This document shows positions 7,876 through 14,722 of a stretch of DNA of 18,019 bases, in pieces. The DNA lies in NCBI GenBank assembly GCA_903951185.1, contig CAJBBC010000153.1, positions 1 through 18,019 on the forward strand, in the 5' to 3' direction. Within the stretch, counting starts at the first letter, position 1, and each line of letters starts with the position of its first letter. Below the pieces are notes generated by a model that searched no databases, had not been told where the DNA came from, and saw only the letters and a program-made list of their open reading frames with translations. This DNA is from an uncultured Actinomycetes bacterium (lineage in GTDB: Bacteria; Actinomycetota; Actinomycetes; S36-B12; UBA5976). A program made the position numbers and the translations under genes.

Positions 7876-8060
7876 GTCCCTACTAACATCTCTTTTGATT
7901 CGCAATCAATTTTGAAACGGAGTTAATAAGGGACGAGCAAGCCCGCGGTACCACCCTCGTTGATTACCAAATTGGTAATCCACTTAGTTTTAGTTCGATC
8001 AGACTCGCTGGGTGATATCAATCAGGCTAATTACCAGGCTCACACCAACCCTGGCTCGCT
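7876..8060 (-). ncRNA. Isoleucine T-box leader, translational type
   Basis: On the minus strand, 7957-7944 reads AGGGTGGTACCGCG, the T-box core; its TGGT (7953-7950) should pair with the free 3' end of uncharged tRNA. AGGG pairs with CCCT (7932-7929) to close the tRNA-bound form. Upstream is the hairpin GATTACC/GGTAATC (7962-7980, stem III position). A short stem I follows at about 8054-8005, with GGTGTGA and GATATCACCC. ATC at 8016-8014 is the likely Ile specifier, followed by an unpaired A and a CCC/GGG helix. There is no U-tract terminator. Instead 7934-7922 (GTCCCTTATTAAC) is complementary to 7887-7876 (GTTAGTAGGGAC), which contains the ileS ribosome binding site. This pairing is 12 bp with one bulge and one G-U pair. 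Uncharged tRNA should therefore free the start site. Confidence 0.9.
7895..7909 (-). promoter_or_regulatory. Hairpin inside the ileS sequestrator loop
   Basis: On the minus strand TTGATT-GCG-AATCAA forms a perfect 6-bp stem with a 3-nt loop. It lies between the two strands of the sequestrator helix (7922-7934 and 7876-7887) and would bring them together. It also contains the TTG at 7905 that could be mistaken for the ileS start. Confidence 0.6.
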
Positions 8061-8062
8061 TG

Positions 8063-8304
8063 AATTAGTTGTTCTGATCAACCTGTTCCAGGTCAAAATC
8101 TTTACTGAACTCTCCAGAGTTTACTAATTAAATGGACCCAGTTTTGTATCGCGCTAAATGTCGGCATCTTGGGCTATTTCCACTTATTTTTCAAAAGACT
8201 TGGCAATAAAACCCGTTAAACGGCTAGCCCTTTAGGTTCTGGTCTTAGTTATTAGGTAAAGTCTAGAGACCGTAACGCATTGAACTGGATTAGGAGTTTC
8301 CCAA
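8063..8304. other. Divergent intergenic region between the ileS T-box and the DksA-like gene
   Basis: This stretch has no convincing coding sequence on either strand. It should hold the ileS promoter (minus) and the promoter of the downstream gene (plus), but neither is clear. TTGACC on the minus strand (8096-8091) and TTGGCA on the plus strand (8200-8205) resemble -35 boxes without good -10 partners; TAAAGT at 8257-8262 is a possible plus-strand -10 box. Two palindromes are visible: AACTCT-CC-AGAGTT (8108-8121) and CCGTT-A-AACGG (8213-8223). A good AGGAG at 8292-8296 serves the next gene. Confidence 0.5.
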
Positions 8305-9072
8305 ATGGCCACAGCTAAGAAAGCTGCACCAGCTAAAAAAGTTGCTTCCGCTAAAGGTGCCCCGGCGAAGAAAGCCGCTCCTGCTAAAAAAGCGCCTGCC
8401 AAAAAAGCCCCGGTGAAGAAAGCTGCTCCTGCGAAGAAGTCGCCAGCTAAAAAAGCACCTGCCAAGAAAGCACCTGCTAAGAAAACTCCGGCCAAAAAAA
8501 TTCCAGCTAAAAAAGTAAAACCAGTTAAGCCACCAAAGCCAGTTAAACCGCCGAAGCCACCAAAGCCAGTTAAAGTAATCGTTCCAGTAGTTCCACCAGT
8601 ACAGGTAATAAACCCAATTGGTGGAGTTGCGATCCCAACTGTGCGCAAAGCAATTCCTGGTAAGAAAGCTGCACCTAAGCGCCCAGTTGTCGTTGAAGAT
8701 GAATCAAAGTGGACTAAAACAGAATTAAATACAGTTCGTAAAACTTTACAAAAAGAAGTTGCTGAACTTGAAAAAGAAATTAAACAAGAGGAAGAGCGCT
8801 TCCATAGTTTGATTATGGAAAGTGGTGAAGGCGCTGGTGACGACCAAGCAGATGCCGGTGCAAAAACTTTCGAACGCGAACATGAAATTTCAATTCTTTC
8901 AAATAAGAAAGATTTATTGGACCAGTCATATCACGCACTTGAGCGCATTGAAGCTGGTACATACGGTTTCTGTGAAAACTGTGGCAAGCCGATTGGCAAA
9001 CTTCGCTTAATTGAAGCTAATCCACGTGCAACACTTTGTATGCCTTGCCGTGAACGCGAAGACCGCAGCTAA
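8305..9072 (+). CDS. DksA/TraR C4 zinc-finger protein with Lys/Ala/Pro-rich N-terminal tail
   Basis: 255 residues. Residues 1-75 are built from about ten PAKKA-type repeats, and 75-95 are KPPKP-rich, giving a strongly basic disordered tail like those of histone H1 or mycobacterial HupB. A coiled-coil pair (about 136-215) leads to a DksA/TraR zinc finger with Cys223, Cys226, Cys245 and Cys248 (CENCGKPIG...LCMPC). DksA proteins insert the coiled coil into the RNA polymerase secondary channel. Actinobacterial members next to lspA are common, but their role is less defined; they may act on RNA polymerase, bind nucleic acid through the tail, or both. The ATG is supported by AGGAG 8 nt upstream. 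The gene is 31 bp before lspA and likely co-transcribed with it. Confidence 0.88.
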   Translation: MATAKKAAPAKKVASAKGAPAKKAAPAKKAPAKKAPVKKAAPAKKSPAKKAPAKKAPAKKTPAKKIPAKKVKPVKPPKPVKPPKPPKPVKVIVPVVPPVQVINPIGGVAIPTVRKAIPGKKAAPKRPVVVEDESKWTKTELNTVRKTLQKEVAELEKEIKQEEERFHSLIMESGEGAGDDQADAGAKTFEREHEISILSNKKDLLDQSYHALERIEAGTYGFCENCGKPIGKLRLIEANPRATLCMPCREREDRS

Positions 9073-9097
9073 GTGCTGCTGATAAGTACTGCTGATT
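9072..9097 (+). repeat. 13-bp tandem duplication before lspA
   Basis: AGTGCTGCTGATA (9072-9084) is followed at once by AGTACTGCTGATT (9085-9097), with 11 of 13 matching. It fills nearly all of the short spacer between the DksA-like stop codon and the lspA start. Confidence 0.7.
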
Positions 9098-9103
9098 TGA
9101 AAC

Positions 9104-9577
9104 GTGTACCGCTCACTCATATATAAAGTTGCCTTATCGGTTGTGGCTTTTGATCAAATCACTAAGTGGATTGCCGTGCGCCAATTAGAAGGTGAACCAA
9201 GTGTGCAAGTCCTTGGTAATTTCCTTAAGTTTGGTTTAGTCCGAAATCCTGGTGCGTCTTTTTCGATGGGCACAAATATGACAATAGTTTTTACAATTTT
9301 CGCTATCTGTGTCAGTGCATTTATTGTTTATCAATCATCAACCGTTACTCATCGAGTATGGGCGATCGCTGCTGGCGGATTCTTGGGTGGTGCTGTTGGA
9401 AATTTAGTTGACCGAATTTTTAGATCACCTGGTGTATTTCGGGGTCACGTGGTTGATTTCATTACGCTGCCAAATTACCCACTATTTAATGTTGCCGACA
9501 GTGCAGTAGTACTTAGTGCAATTGCAATAGTTATTTTGTCTATTCGAGGTATTGAATTTAACCAGGAAACAAAATGA
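9104..9577 (+). CDS. lspA: Lipoprotein signal peptidase (signal peptidase II)
   Basis: Membrane aspartic protease that removes the signal peptide of prolipoproteins after lipid attachment to the lipobox Cys. The 157 residues show DQITKW (17-22), VRNPGASFS (46-54), GNLVDR (99-104, catalytic Asp103) and FNVADSAV (128-135, catalytic Asp132). Four hydrophobic segments are visible at about 6-24, 60-77, 85-103 and 133-149. The start is GTG at 9104, giving MYRSLIYKVALSVVAFDQ. No Shine-Dalgarno sequence is seen, only TTGAAAC before it, so translation may depend on coupling to the gene 31 bp upstream. The stop overlaps the start of the pseudouridine synthase gene (ATGA at 9574-9577), an arrangement common in bacteria. 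Confidence 0.95.
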   Translation: MYRSLIYKVALSVVAFDQITKWIAVRQLEGEPSVQVLGNFLKFGLVRNPGASFSMGTNMTIVFTIFAICVSAFIVYQSSTVTHRVWAIAAGGFLGGAVGNLVDRIFRSPGVFRGHVVDFITLPNYPLFNVADSAVVLSAIAIVILSIRGIEFNQETK

Positions 9578-10485
9578 TTCGCACCTGGCCAGTTCCAGAA
9601 GAATTAAGCGGTGAACGCTGCGACGTTTCATTAGCCAGGTTAACTGGATTATCTCGAGCAGTATGTGCTCAATACATTGATGAAAAGCGCGTCACAGTTA
9701 ATAACAAAGTTGCCTTGAAAAGTGCTCGCTTAAATTTTGCTGATGTCTTGGAAATTGATTTACCAGATCCTGATCTAGCTGATAACGAGCCATATGTAGA
9801 GTTACCCATTGTTTATTCCGATGACGACGTAGTTGTTGTCGACAAACCCGCAGGGGTGGCCGCTCATCCAAGTCAAGGTTGGAGCGGGCCGACAGTCACT
9901 GGATCACTGGTGAAGATGGGCCATGTCCTTACTTCACACGGTCCAGATGAACGTAAAGGTATTGTGCATCGCTTAGATGTTGGGACAAGTGGATTAATGG
10001 TGGTTGCTAAATCAGAGCGCGCCTATTTAAGTATTAAAGATCAGTTTCGAGATAGAACTGTTGAAAAGTTGTATCACACTTTGATTCAAGGACGGTTAGA
10101 TCCAAGTAGTGGAACGATTGATGCACCAATAGATCGCCATCCAAATAGCTCGTACAGATTTGCCGTAATTTCAGATGGTCGGCCAAGTATTACGCACTAT
10201 GACACTTTGGAATCTTTTGCTTATGCATCCTTACTTGCTGTGCATTTGGAAACTGGTCGTACACATCAAATTCGAGTACATATGTCCGCCTTACGCCATC
10301 CTTGTTGTGGCGACTTAACTTATGGTGCTGACCCAACTTTGGCCGCAAAGCTAAAACTCGACCGACAATGGCTACATGCAGTGAAATTAGGTTTCACCCA
10401 CCCAGGTAATGGGGAATACATTTCATTCACTAGCCCGTATGCACCGGAATTAACTCGCGCTTTAGATCTGGCCAGCAGCCTCTAA
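9574..10485 (+). CDS. RluA/RluD-family ribosomal large subunit pseudouridine synthase
   Basis: Converts uridine to pseudouridine in RNA; its closest functional type is RluD, which acts on helix 69 of 23S rRNA. The exact target cannot be read from the sequence. The 303 residues hold an N-terminal S4 RNA-binding domain (about 10-70, with LSRAVCAQYIDEKRVTVNN) and a catalytic domain. The catalytic domain has VVVVDKPAGVAAHPS (86-100), motif II HRLDVGTSGLMVVAKS (132-147) with catalytic Asp135, and LETGRTHQIRVHMSALRHP with the usual GDxxYG after it. The start overlaps the lspA stop by 4 bp, so the two are translationally coupled. Confidence 0.93.
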   Translation: MIRTWPVPEELSGERCDVSLARLTGLSRAVCAQYIDEKRVTVNNKVALKSARLNFADVLEIDLPDPDLADNEPYVELPIVYSDDDVVVVDKPAGVAAHPSQGWSGPTVTGSLVKMGHVLTSHGPDERKGIVHRLDVGTSGLMVVAKSERAYLSIKDQFRDRTVEKLYHTLIQGRLDPSSGTIDAPIDRHPNSSYRFAVISDGRPSITHYDTLESFAYASLLAVHLETGRTHQIRVHMSALRHPCCGDLTYGADPTLAAKLKLDRQWLHAVKLGFTHPGNGEYISFTSPYAPELTRALDLASSL

Positions 10486-10490
10486 ATTTT

Positions 10491-10587
10491 AATTAGGCAA
10501 GTCACCGCCTAACTTGTCCCAGCAGTTAGGTAACCTATTGGAGTGCCCCACCCGTACGGGTCGGTAATCCGCCTAACTTCCCAGGCG
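10491..10587. promoter_or_regulatory. Four alternating TTAGG motifs and hairpins between rluD-like gene and dnaE
   Basis: Motif A[A/G]TTAGG[C/T] occurs at 10491-10498 (+), 10507-10514 (-), 10524-10531 (+) and 10571-10578 (-). Adjacent copies are therefore complementary: TTAGGC/GCCTAA (10493-10498 with 10507-10512), CCTAACT/AGTTAGG (10508-10514 with 10524-10530) and AGTTAGG/CCTAACT (10524-10530 with 10572-10578). The last two cannot form together. A 12-bp palindrome ACCCGTACGGGT (10550-10561) and a CGCCT/AGGCG hairpin (10570-10587) add to the structure. It may be an operator array or a leader RNA with alternative folds. No known RNA family was recognised. Confidence 0.5.
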
Positions 10588-10639
10588 AAATAGCTAATCA
10601 CCCTTAACGTTTTTTGAATCTGGAAGTCTGAGGCCGCTC

Positions 10640-13600
10640 GTGAGTAACGACTCGTTTGTACATCTACATGTGCATACCGAGTATTCAATGCTTGATGGCG
10701 CTTCTCGACTAGATAATCTTTTTGAAAAAGCCGGTGAGCTAGGTCAGCCAGCTGTAGCTATGACCGATCATGGAAATCTTTTTGGCGCATTTGAATTTTG
10801 GAAAAAGGGAAGTGCCACCAACGTAAAGCCAATTATTGGCATCGAGGGTTACTACGCTCCACAAGGTCGCAAAGAAAGATCACCTTTTGACTTTGGTTCA
10901 GCCAGTTTAGATGACACTTCAAGTGATAGTGCTGGACGTGGTCGCTACAACTACACCCACATGACACTTTGGTCTGAGAACAATGTCGGATTACATAATT
11001 TATTTCGGCTATCGAGTTTGGCCAGCCTCGAAGGCTATTATTACCAACCGCGATTTGATGCCGAACTGCTTGCTACTTATGGCAAAGGTTTAATTGGGAC
11101 AACTGGCTGTCCATCCGGCGAAGTTAACCGGTGGTTACAAGCCGGCAATTACAAAAAAGCGATTGAAACTGCGGGCACTATGCGCGACATCCTTGGCGCC
11201 GGAAATTACTTTGTTGAATTGATGGATCATGGAATCGGCATCGAACGCCAAACTCGCGCAGATTTAATTAAAATTTCAAAAGAATTAAATCTTCCGCTGG
11301 TCGCCACAAACGATTCACATTATGTCTATCCAGAAGATGCACTAATGCACGAAGTTTTACTTTGTATTGGCACGCGCACCACAATGGATGATCCAAAGCG
11401 ATTTAAATTCGACTCCCAAGACTTTTACTTAAAATCAGCGGCCGAGATGCGCGAACTTTGGCGTGAACTTCCAGAAGCTTGTGACAATACTTTGTTAATC
11501 GCTGAGCGCTGCAACGTTGATTTCACTGAAGGTCAAGATTTACTGCCTAACTTCCCAGTTCCAGCTGGTGAAACGCAAGATACCTGGCTCGGTAAAGAGG
11601 TAATGCTCGGACTTGCCAAGCGATTTGGAAATGGAACTATTCCAGCTGAACATATTGAGCGCGCGAAATTCGAATTACAAGTTGTTGAGCAAATGGGATT
11701 CCCGGGTTACTTCTTAGTGGTTGCCGACTTATGTCGGCACGCGCGTGAAGAAGGTATTCGCGTAGGACCTGGTCGAGGATCTGCCGCTGGCGCTGTTATC
11801 GCCTGGGCACTTGGAATTACTGAACTCGATCCGATTAAACACGGGCTACTTTTTGAGAGATTCTTAAATCCAGAACGTATTTCTATGCCGGATATAGATA
11901 TTGACTTCGATGAGCGCAGACGTTCGGAAATGATTCGCTATGCCACGCGAAAATATGGCGAAGAACGCGTTGCGCAAATTGTCACTTACGGAACGATTAA
12001 AGCGAAAGCTGCAGTTAAAGATGCAACTCGGGCACTAGGTTTCCCGTATGCACTTGGCGACAAAGTTACTAAAGTAATGCCACCGGCAATTATGGGTAAA
12101 GATTTATCACTTGCTGGAGTTTTTGATCCAGAAAATTCTCGCTATAACGAAGCAAGTGAAATCCGCGAACTCTATGAAGATGATGCGGACATTCGAAAAA
12201 TTGTTGACACAGCTCGCGGTATTGAAGGGCTTAAGCGCCAACCTGGTGTCCATGCTGCTGGAGTAATCCTTTGTCGCGAACCACTAATCGACGTGATTCC
12301 GGTCTGGCGGCGCGAACAAGATGGCGCTGTAATTACGCAATTTGATATGGGTGCTTGCGAAGCACTTGGCCTACTAAAAATGGATTTCTTGGGTCTGCGT
12401 AACTTAACTGTTCTTGATGACACTTTGGACAATATAAAAGCTAACCGCGGCGAAACTGTCGTTTTAGAAGACTTACCGCTTGCTGATACTAAAACTTTTG
12501 AATTACTTTCCCGCGGTGACACTTTAGGAGTTTTTCAATTAGACGGTGGGCCAATGCGTTCGCTTCTGCGTTCACTAGTGCCAGATTCATTTGAAGATAT
12601 TTCAGCTGTTATTGCGCTGTATCGACCAGGCCCGATGGGTGCAAATGCGCATAATGACTATGCGGACTACAAAAACAAACGTAAAGTGCAAGTTCCGCTA
12701 CATCTTGAACTAACTGAAGCGCTTGATTCAATACTTGGCGATACTTACGGCTTAATTGTTTATCAAGAACAAGTTATGGCGATTGCCCAAAAATTAGCCG
12801 GCTACACCCTGGGCCAAGCAGATTTATTACGTCGAGCAATGGGCAAGAAGAAAGCTGAAATTCTTGAAAAAGAATATAAGCCGTTTGCGCAAGGTATGAA
12901 AGAGCGCGGCTACTCCGATGACTCAATTAGTACTTTGTGGGACAAATTAGTTCCATTCTCGGACTATGCATTTAACCGAGCACATAGCGCGGGTTACGGT
13001 TTAGTTTCATTTTGGACCGCATACTTGAAAGCAAACTATCCAGCTGAGTACATGGCCGCATTATTATCCAGCGTTAAAGACGATAAAGATAAGTCAGCTG
13101 TTTATCTAAATGAGTGCCGACGGATGGGGATTAAAGTACTGCCACCTGATGTCAATGAATCGGATGTGGATTTTGCGGCAATCGGTGAGGACATTCGATT
13201 CGGTTTATCCGCGATTCGCAATGTCGGAGTGAATGTCGTTGAATCGCTTAAAGCCACCCGAATTGCAAAAGGCAAATATGTTTCATTTAGCGATTTCTTG
13301 GCAAAAGTAGATATCCAAGTTTGTAATAAGCGAGTTGTTGAATCTCTTATCAAAGCTGGAGCTTTTGATTCATTAGGTCACACTCGAAAAGGTTTAACTG
13401 CAATTCACTTAGAAGCTGTTGACGCTGTACTAGATACCAAGAAGCAAGAGGCGATTGGTCAGTTTGATTTATTTGGCAGTGGTGGTTCAGATAACAGTCC
13501 AAGTATGGGCGGCATTGAAATAAATATTGGTTTAGATGAGTGGGATAAAAAGTTTTTACTTGCTCAAGAACGTGACATGCTCGGCCTTTACGTTAGTGAC

Positions 13601-14188
13601 CACCCACTCTTTGGTTTAGAGCATGTGTTAGCGATAAATACTTCAATGCCAATCTCTGGAGTTCGTGAGGCAAATGATGGATCAATTGCAACACTTGGCG
13701 GTTTAATTACTGAGATTCAAATGAAGACAACAAAACGTTCAGGTGAACGATGGGCGATAGTAGCTCTTGAAGATCTTGAAGGTGTTACGGAGATTTTGGT
13801 TTGGCCAAAAATGTTCAATCAAATTGGCCATCTCTTAATTGAAGATGCCATTGTGTTGATCAAAGTACGAATTGATAAGCGTGATGATGAAGCGCCAAGA
13901 GTGGCTGCCCTAGAAATAAATATGCCAGATATCGCTGGTGCCCAATCTGGTCCAGTTAAGTTATTCATCCCCGAAAGTCGAATTAATCCTTCAGTTATGG
14001 ATTCACTTAGAAATATTCTGATCAGCCATCAAGGTACAACTGAAGTTCACTTGACTTTGATTAGAGATGAATCCCTAATCTCACTTAAAACCGATGACAA
14101 ATTAAGAGTTAATCCGACACCTTCATTATTTGCAGATTTAAAAGCACTGCTTGGTCCAGGTTGTTTAGAAGCGCCAACAAAAGTTTGA
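10640..14188 (+). CDS. dnaE: DNA polymerase III subunit alpha (DnaE1 type)
   Basis: Replicative DNA polymerase, C family, 1182 residues. The N-terminal PHP domain (about 6-230) keeps the metal-site residues expected of an active 3'-5' exonuclease: His10, His12, Asp19, His44, Glu69, His107, Cys157, Asp225 and His227. The polymerase aspartates are in PDIDIDF (Asp418, Asp420) and KMDFLGL (Asp582). GRGSAAGAVIAWALGIT marks the palm, FNRAHSAGYG the fingers region, and QFDLF (941-945) is a canonical beta-clamp-binding motif. An OB domain follows (about 1010-1090, ATLGGLITEIQ). The start is GTG at 10640, with AGG 6 nt upstream and the typical N-terminus FVHLHVHTEYSMLDGA. The PHP site suggests built-in proofreading, as described for mycobacterial DnaE1. 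Confidence 0.97.
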   Translation: MSNDSFVHLHVHTEYSMLDGASRLDNLFEKAGELGQPAVAMTDHGNLFGAFEFWKKGSATNVKPIIGIEGYYAPQGRKERSPFDFGSASLDDTSSDSAGRGRYNYTHMTLWSENNVGLHNLFRLSSLASLEGYYYQPRFDAELLATYGKGLIGTTGCPSGEVNRWLQAGNYKKAIETAGTMRDILGAGNYFVELMDHGIGIERQTRADLIKISKELNLPLVATNDSHYVYPEDALMHEVLLCIGTRTTMDDPKRFKFDSQDFYLKSAAEMRELWRELPEACDNTLLIAERCNVDFTEGQDLLPNFPVPAGETQDTWLGKEVMLGLAKRFGNGTIPAEHIERAKFELQVVEQMGFPGYFLVVADLCRHAREEGIRVGPGRGSAAGAVIAWALGITELDPIKHGLLFERFLNPERISMPDIDIDFDERRRSEMIRYATRKYGEERVAQIVTYGTIKAKAAVKDATRALGFPYALGDKVTKVMPPAIMGKDLSLAGVFDPENSRYNEASEIRELYEDDADIRKIVDTARGIEGLKRQPGVHAAGVILCREPLIDVIPVWRREQDGAVITQFDMGACEALGLLKMDFLGLRNLTVLDDTLDNIKANRGETVVLEDLPLADTKTFELLSRGDTLGVFQLDGGPMRSLLRSLVPDSFEDISAVIALYRPGPMGANAHNDYADYKNKRKVQVPLHLELTEALDSILGDTYGLIVYQEQVMAIAQKLAGYTLGQADLLRRAMGKKKAEILEKEYKPFAQGMKERGYSDDSISTLWDKLVPFSDYAFNRAHSAGYGLVSFWTAYLKANYPAEYMAALLSSVKDDKDKSAVYLNECRRMGIKVLPPDVNESDVDFAAIGEDIRFGLSAIRNVGVNVVESLKATRIAKGKYVSFSDFLAKVDIQVCNKRVVESLIKAGAFDSLGHTRKGLTAIHLEAVDAVLDTKKQEAIGQFDLFGSGGSDNSPSMGGIEINIGLDEWDKKFLLAQERDMLGLYVSDHPLFGLEHVLAINTSMPISGVREANDGSIATLGGLITEIQMKTTKRSGERWAIVALEDLEGVTEILVWPKMFNQIGHLLIEDAIVLIKVRIDKRDDEAPRVAALEINMPDIAGAQSGPVKLFIPESRINPSVMDSLRNILISHQGTTEVHLTLIRDESLISLKTDDKLRVNPTPSLFADLKALLGPGCLEAPTKV

Positions 14189-14192
14189 GGTT

Positions 14193-14210
14193 TAGCTAAC
14201 TAGTCAGCTA
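14193..14210. repeat. 18-bp near-palindrome between dnaE and the YbaK-family gene
   Basis: TAGCTAACTAGTCAGCTA matches its own reverse complement at 16 of 18 positions, centred on ACTAGT. It begins 5 nt after the dnaE stop and covers the stop codon of the convergent gene. In minus-strand RNA the two mismatches become G-U pairs. No U-tract follows, so it is at best a weak terminator. Confidence 0.35.
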
Positions 14211-14667
14211 TTGGGGCAAAAATAGCTTTAACTATTTGAGCAAGATCTACTGGATTAATTTCAATATCGAAACCACGTTTGCCGCCACTGACCAGAATTG
14301 AATCCTGTAGTTGTGCCTGCTCATCAATAACTGTGGGAAGTAATTTCTTCTGACCAACTGGACTTATCCCACCAACTACATATCCAGTGAGTCGACTTGC
14401 AACTTCTGGCTTAGCCAATAGAGCTTTCTTACTGCCAACAGTTTTTGCGACTGACTTTAAATTAACTTGGCGATTAACCGGCACAATTGCCACAGCAAAG
14501 CCTTCATCTATTTGCACAACTAAAGTTTTAAAAACTTGTTCGTATGGATAGCCAAGTTTGTCAGCGGCTTCAAGGCCATAAGAAGTTGCCGACGGATCAT
14601 GTTGATACTCATGAACTATGTAAGGCACACCAAACTGGTTTAGTAATTTGGTCGCTGGGGTACTCAT
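14200..14667 (-). CDS. ybaK: YbaK/EbsC-family aminoacyl-tRNA deacylase (Cys-tRNA(Pro) deacylase type)
   Basis: 155-residue YbaK/ProX-domain protein. Members hydrolyse Cys mischarged onto tRNA-Pro in trans, a proofreading step after aminoacylation. Visible features are HEYQHDPSATSYGLEAA (19-35), YEQVFKTLVV with the conserved Lys47, VPVNRQVNLKSVAK (62-75), and VGGISPVGQKK (98-108) with the GGxxP loop that shapes the active site. The ATG at 14667 has no Shine-Dalgarno sequence, but TAGTAT on the minus strand (14680-14675) lies 7 nt upstream, as expected for a leaderless mRNA. It converges with dnaE, with 11 bp between stop codons. The substrate is inferred from the subfamily. Confidence 0.9.
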   Translation of the reverse strand: MSTPATKLLNQFGVPYIVHEYQHDPSATSYGLEAADKLGYPYEQVFKTLVVQIDEGFAVAIVPVNRQVNLKSVAKTVGSKKALLAKPEVASRLTGYVVGGISPVGQKKLLPTVIDEQAQLQDSILVSGGKRGFDIEINPVDLAQIVKAIFAPIAD

Positions 14668-14674
14668 GTAAGAA

Positions 14675-14680
14675 ATACTA
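14675..14680 (-). promoter_or_regulatory. Candidate -10 box for leaderless transcript of the YbaK-family gene
   Basis: TAGTAT (TAnnnT) on the minus strand ends 7 nt before the ATG at 14667. No Shine-Dalgarno sequence intervenes and no clear -35 box is seen. The spacing would place the transcription start at or next to the start codon. Confidence 0.4.
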
Positions 14681-14707
14681 GGCGCTAATTACCGGTGAAA
14701 TTCTTAC

Positions 14708-14713
14708 TAGAAT
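14708..14713 (+). promoter_or_regulatory. Candidate -10 box for leaderless or near-leaderless hisA/priA transcript
   Basis: TAGAAT (5 of 6 to TATAAT) ends 9 nt before the ATG at 14723, and no Shine-Dalgarno sequence lies between. No clear -35 box is seen. Transcription should start only a few bases before the start codon. Confidence 0.45.
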
Positions 14714-14722
14714 TGAATCAAG

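Noticed and set aside
4721..8142. ACTGGGTCC at 4721-4729 and its inverse GGACCCAGT at 8134-8142 on either side of ileS, with similar AT-rich flanks
   Set aside because: A 9-bp match does not amount to terminal inverted repeats. One copy is part of the terminator, there are no target-site duplications, and ileS is a core gene with its own T-box.
8232..8648. Long open frame opposite the start of the DksA-like gene, encoding Gly/Ala/Phe repeats
   Set aside because: It is the antisense reading of the PAKKA codon repeats. The opposite strand has a good ribosome binding site, a zinc-finger domain and conserved context.
10524..10578. Possible tRNA-like fold, because AGTTAGG and CCTAACT are 7 bp and about 40 nt apart like an acceptor stem
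   Set aside because: There is no T-loop GGTTCRANTCC, no anticodon arm of proper size and no CCA-adjacent discriminator pattern.
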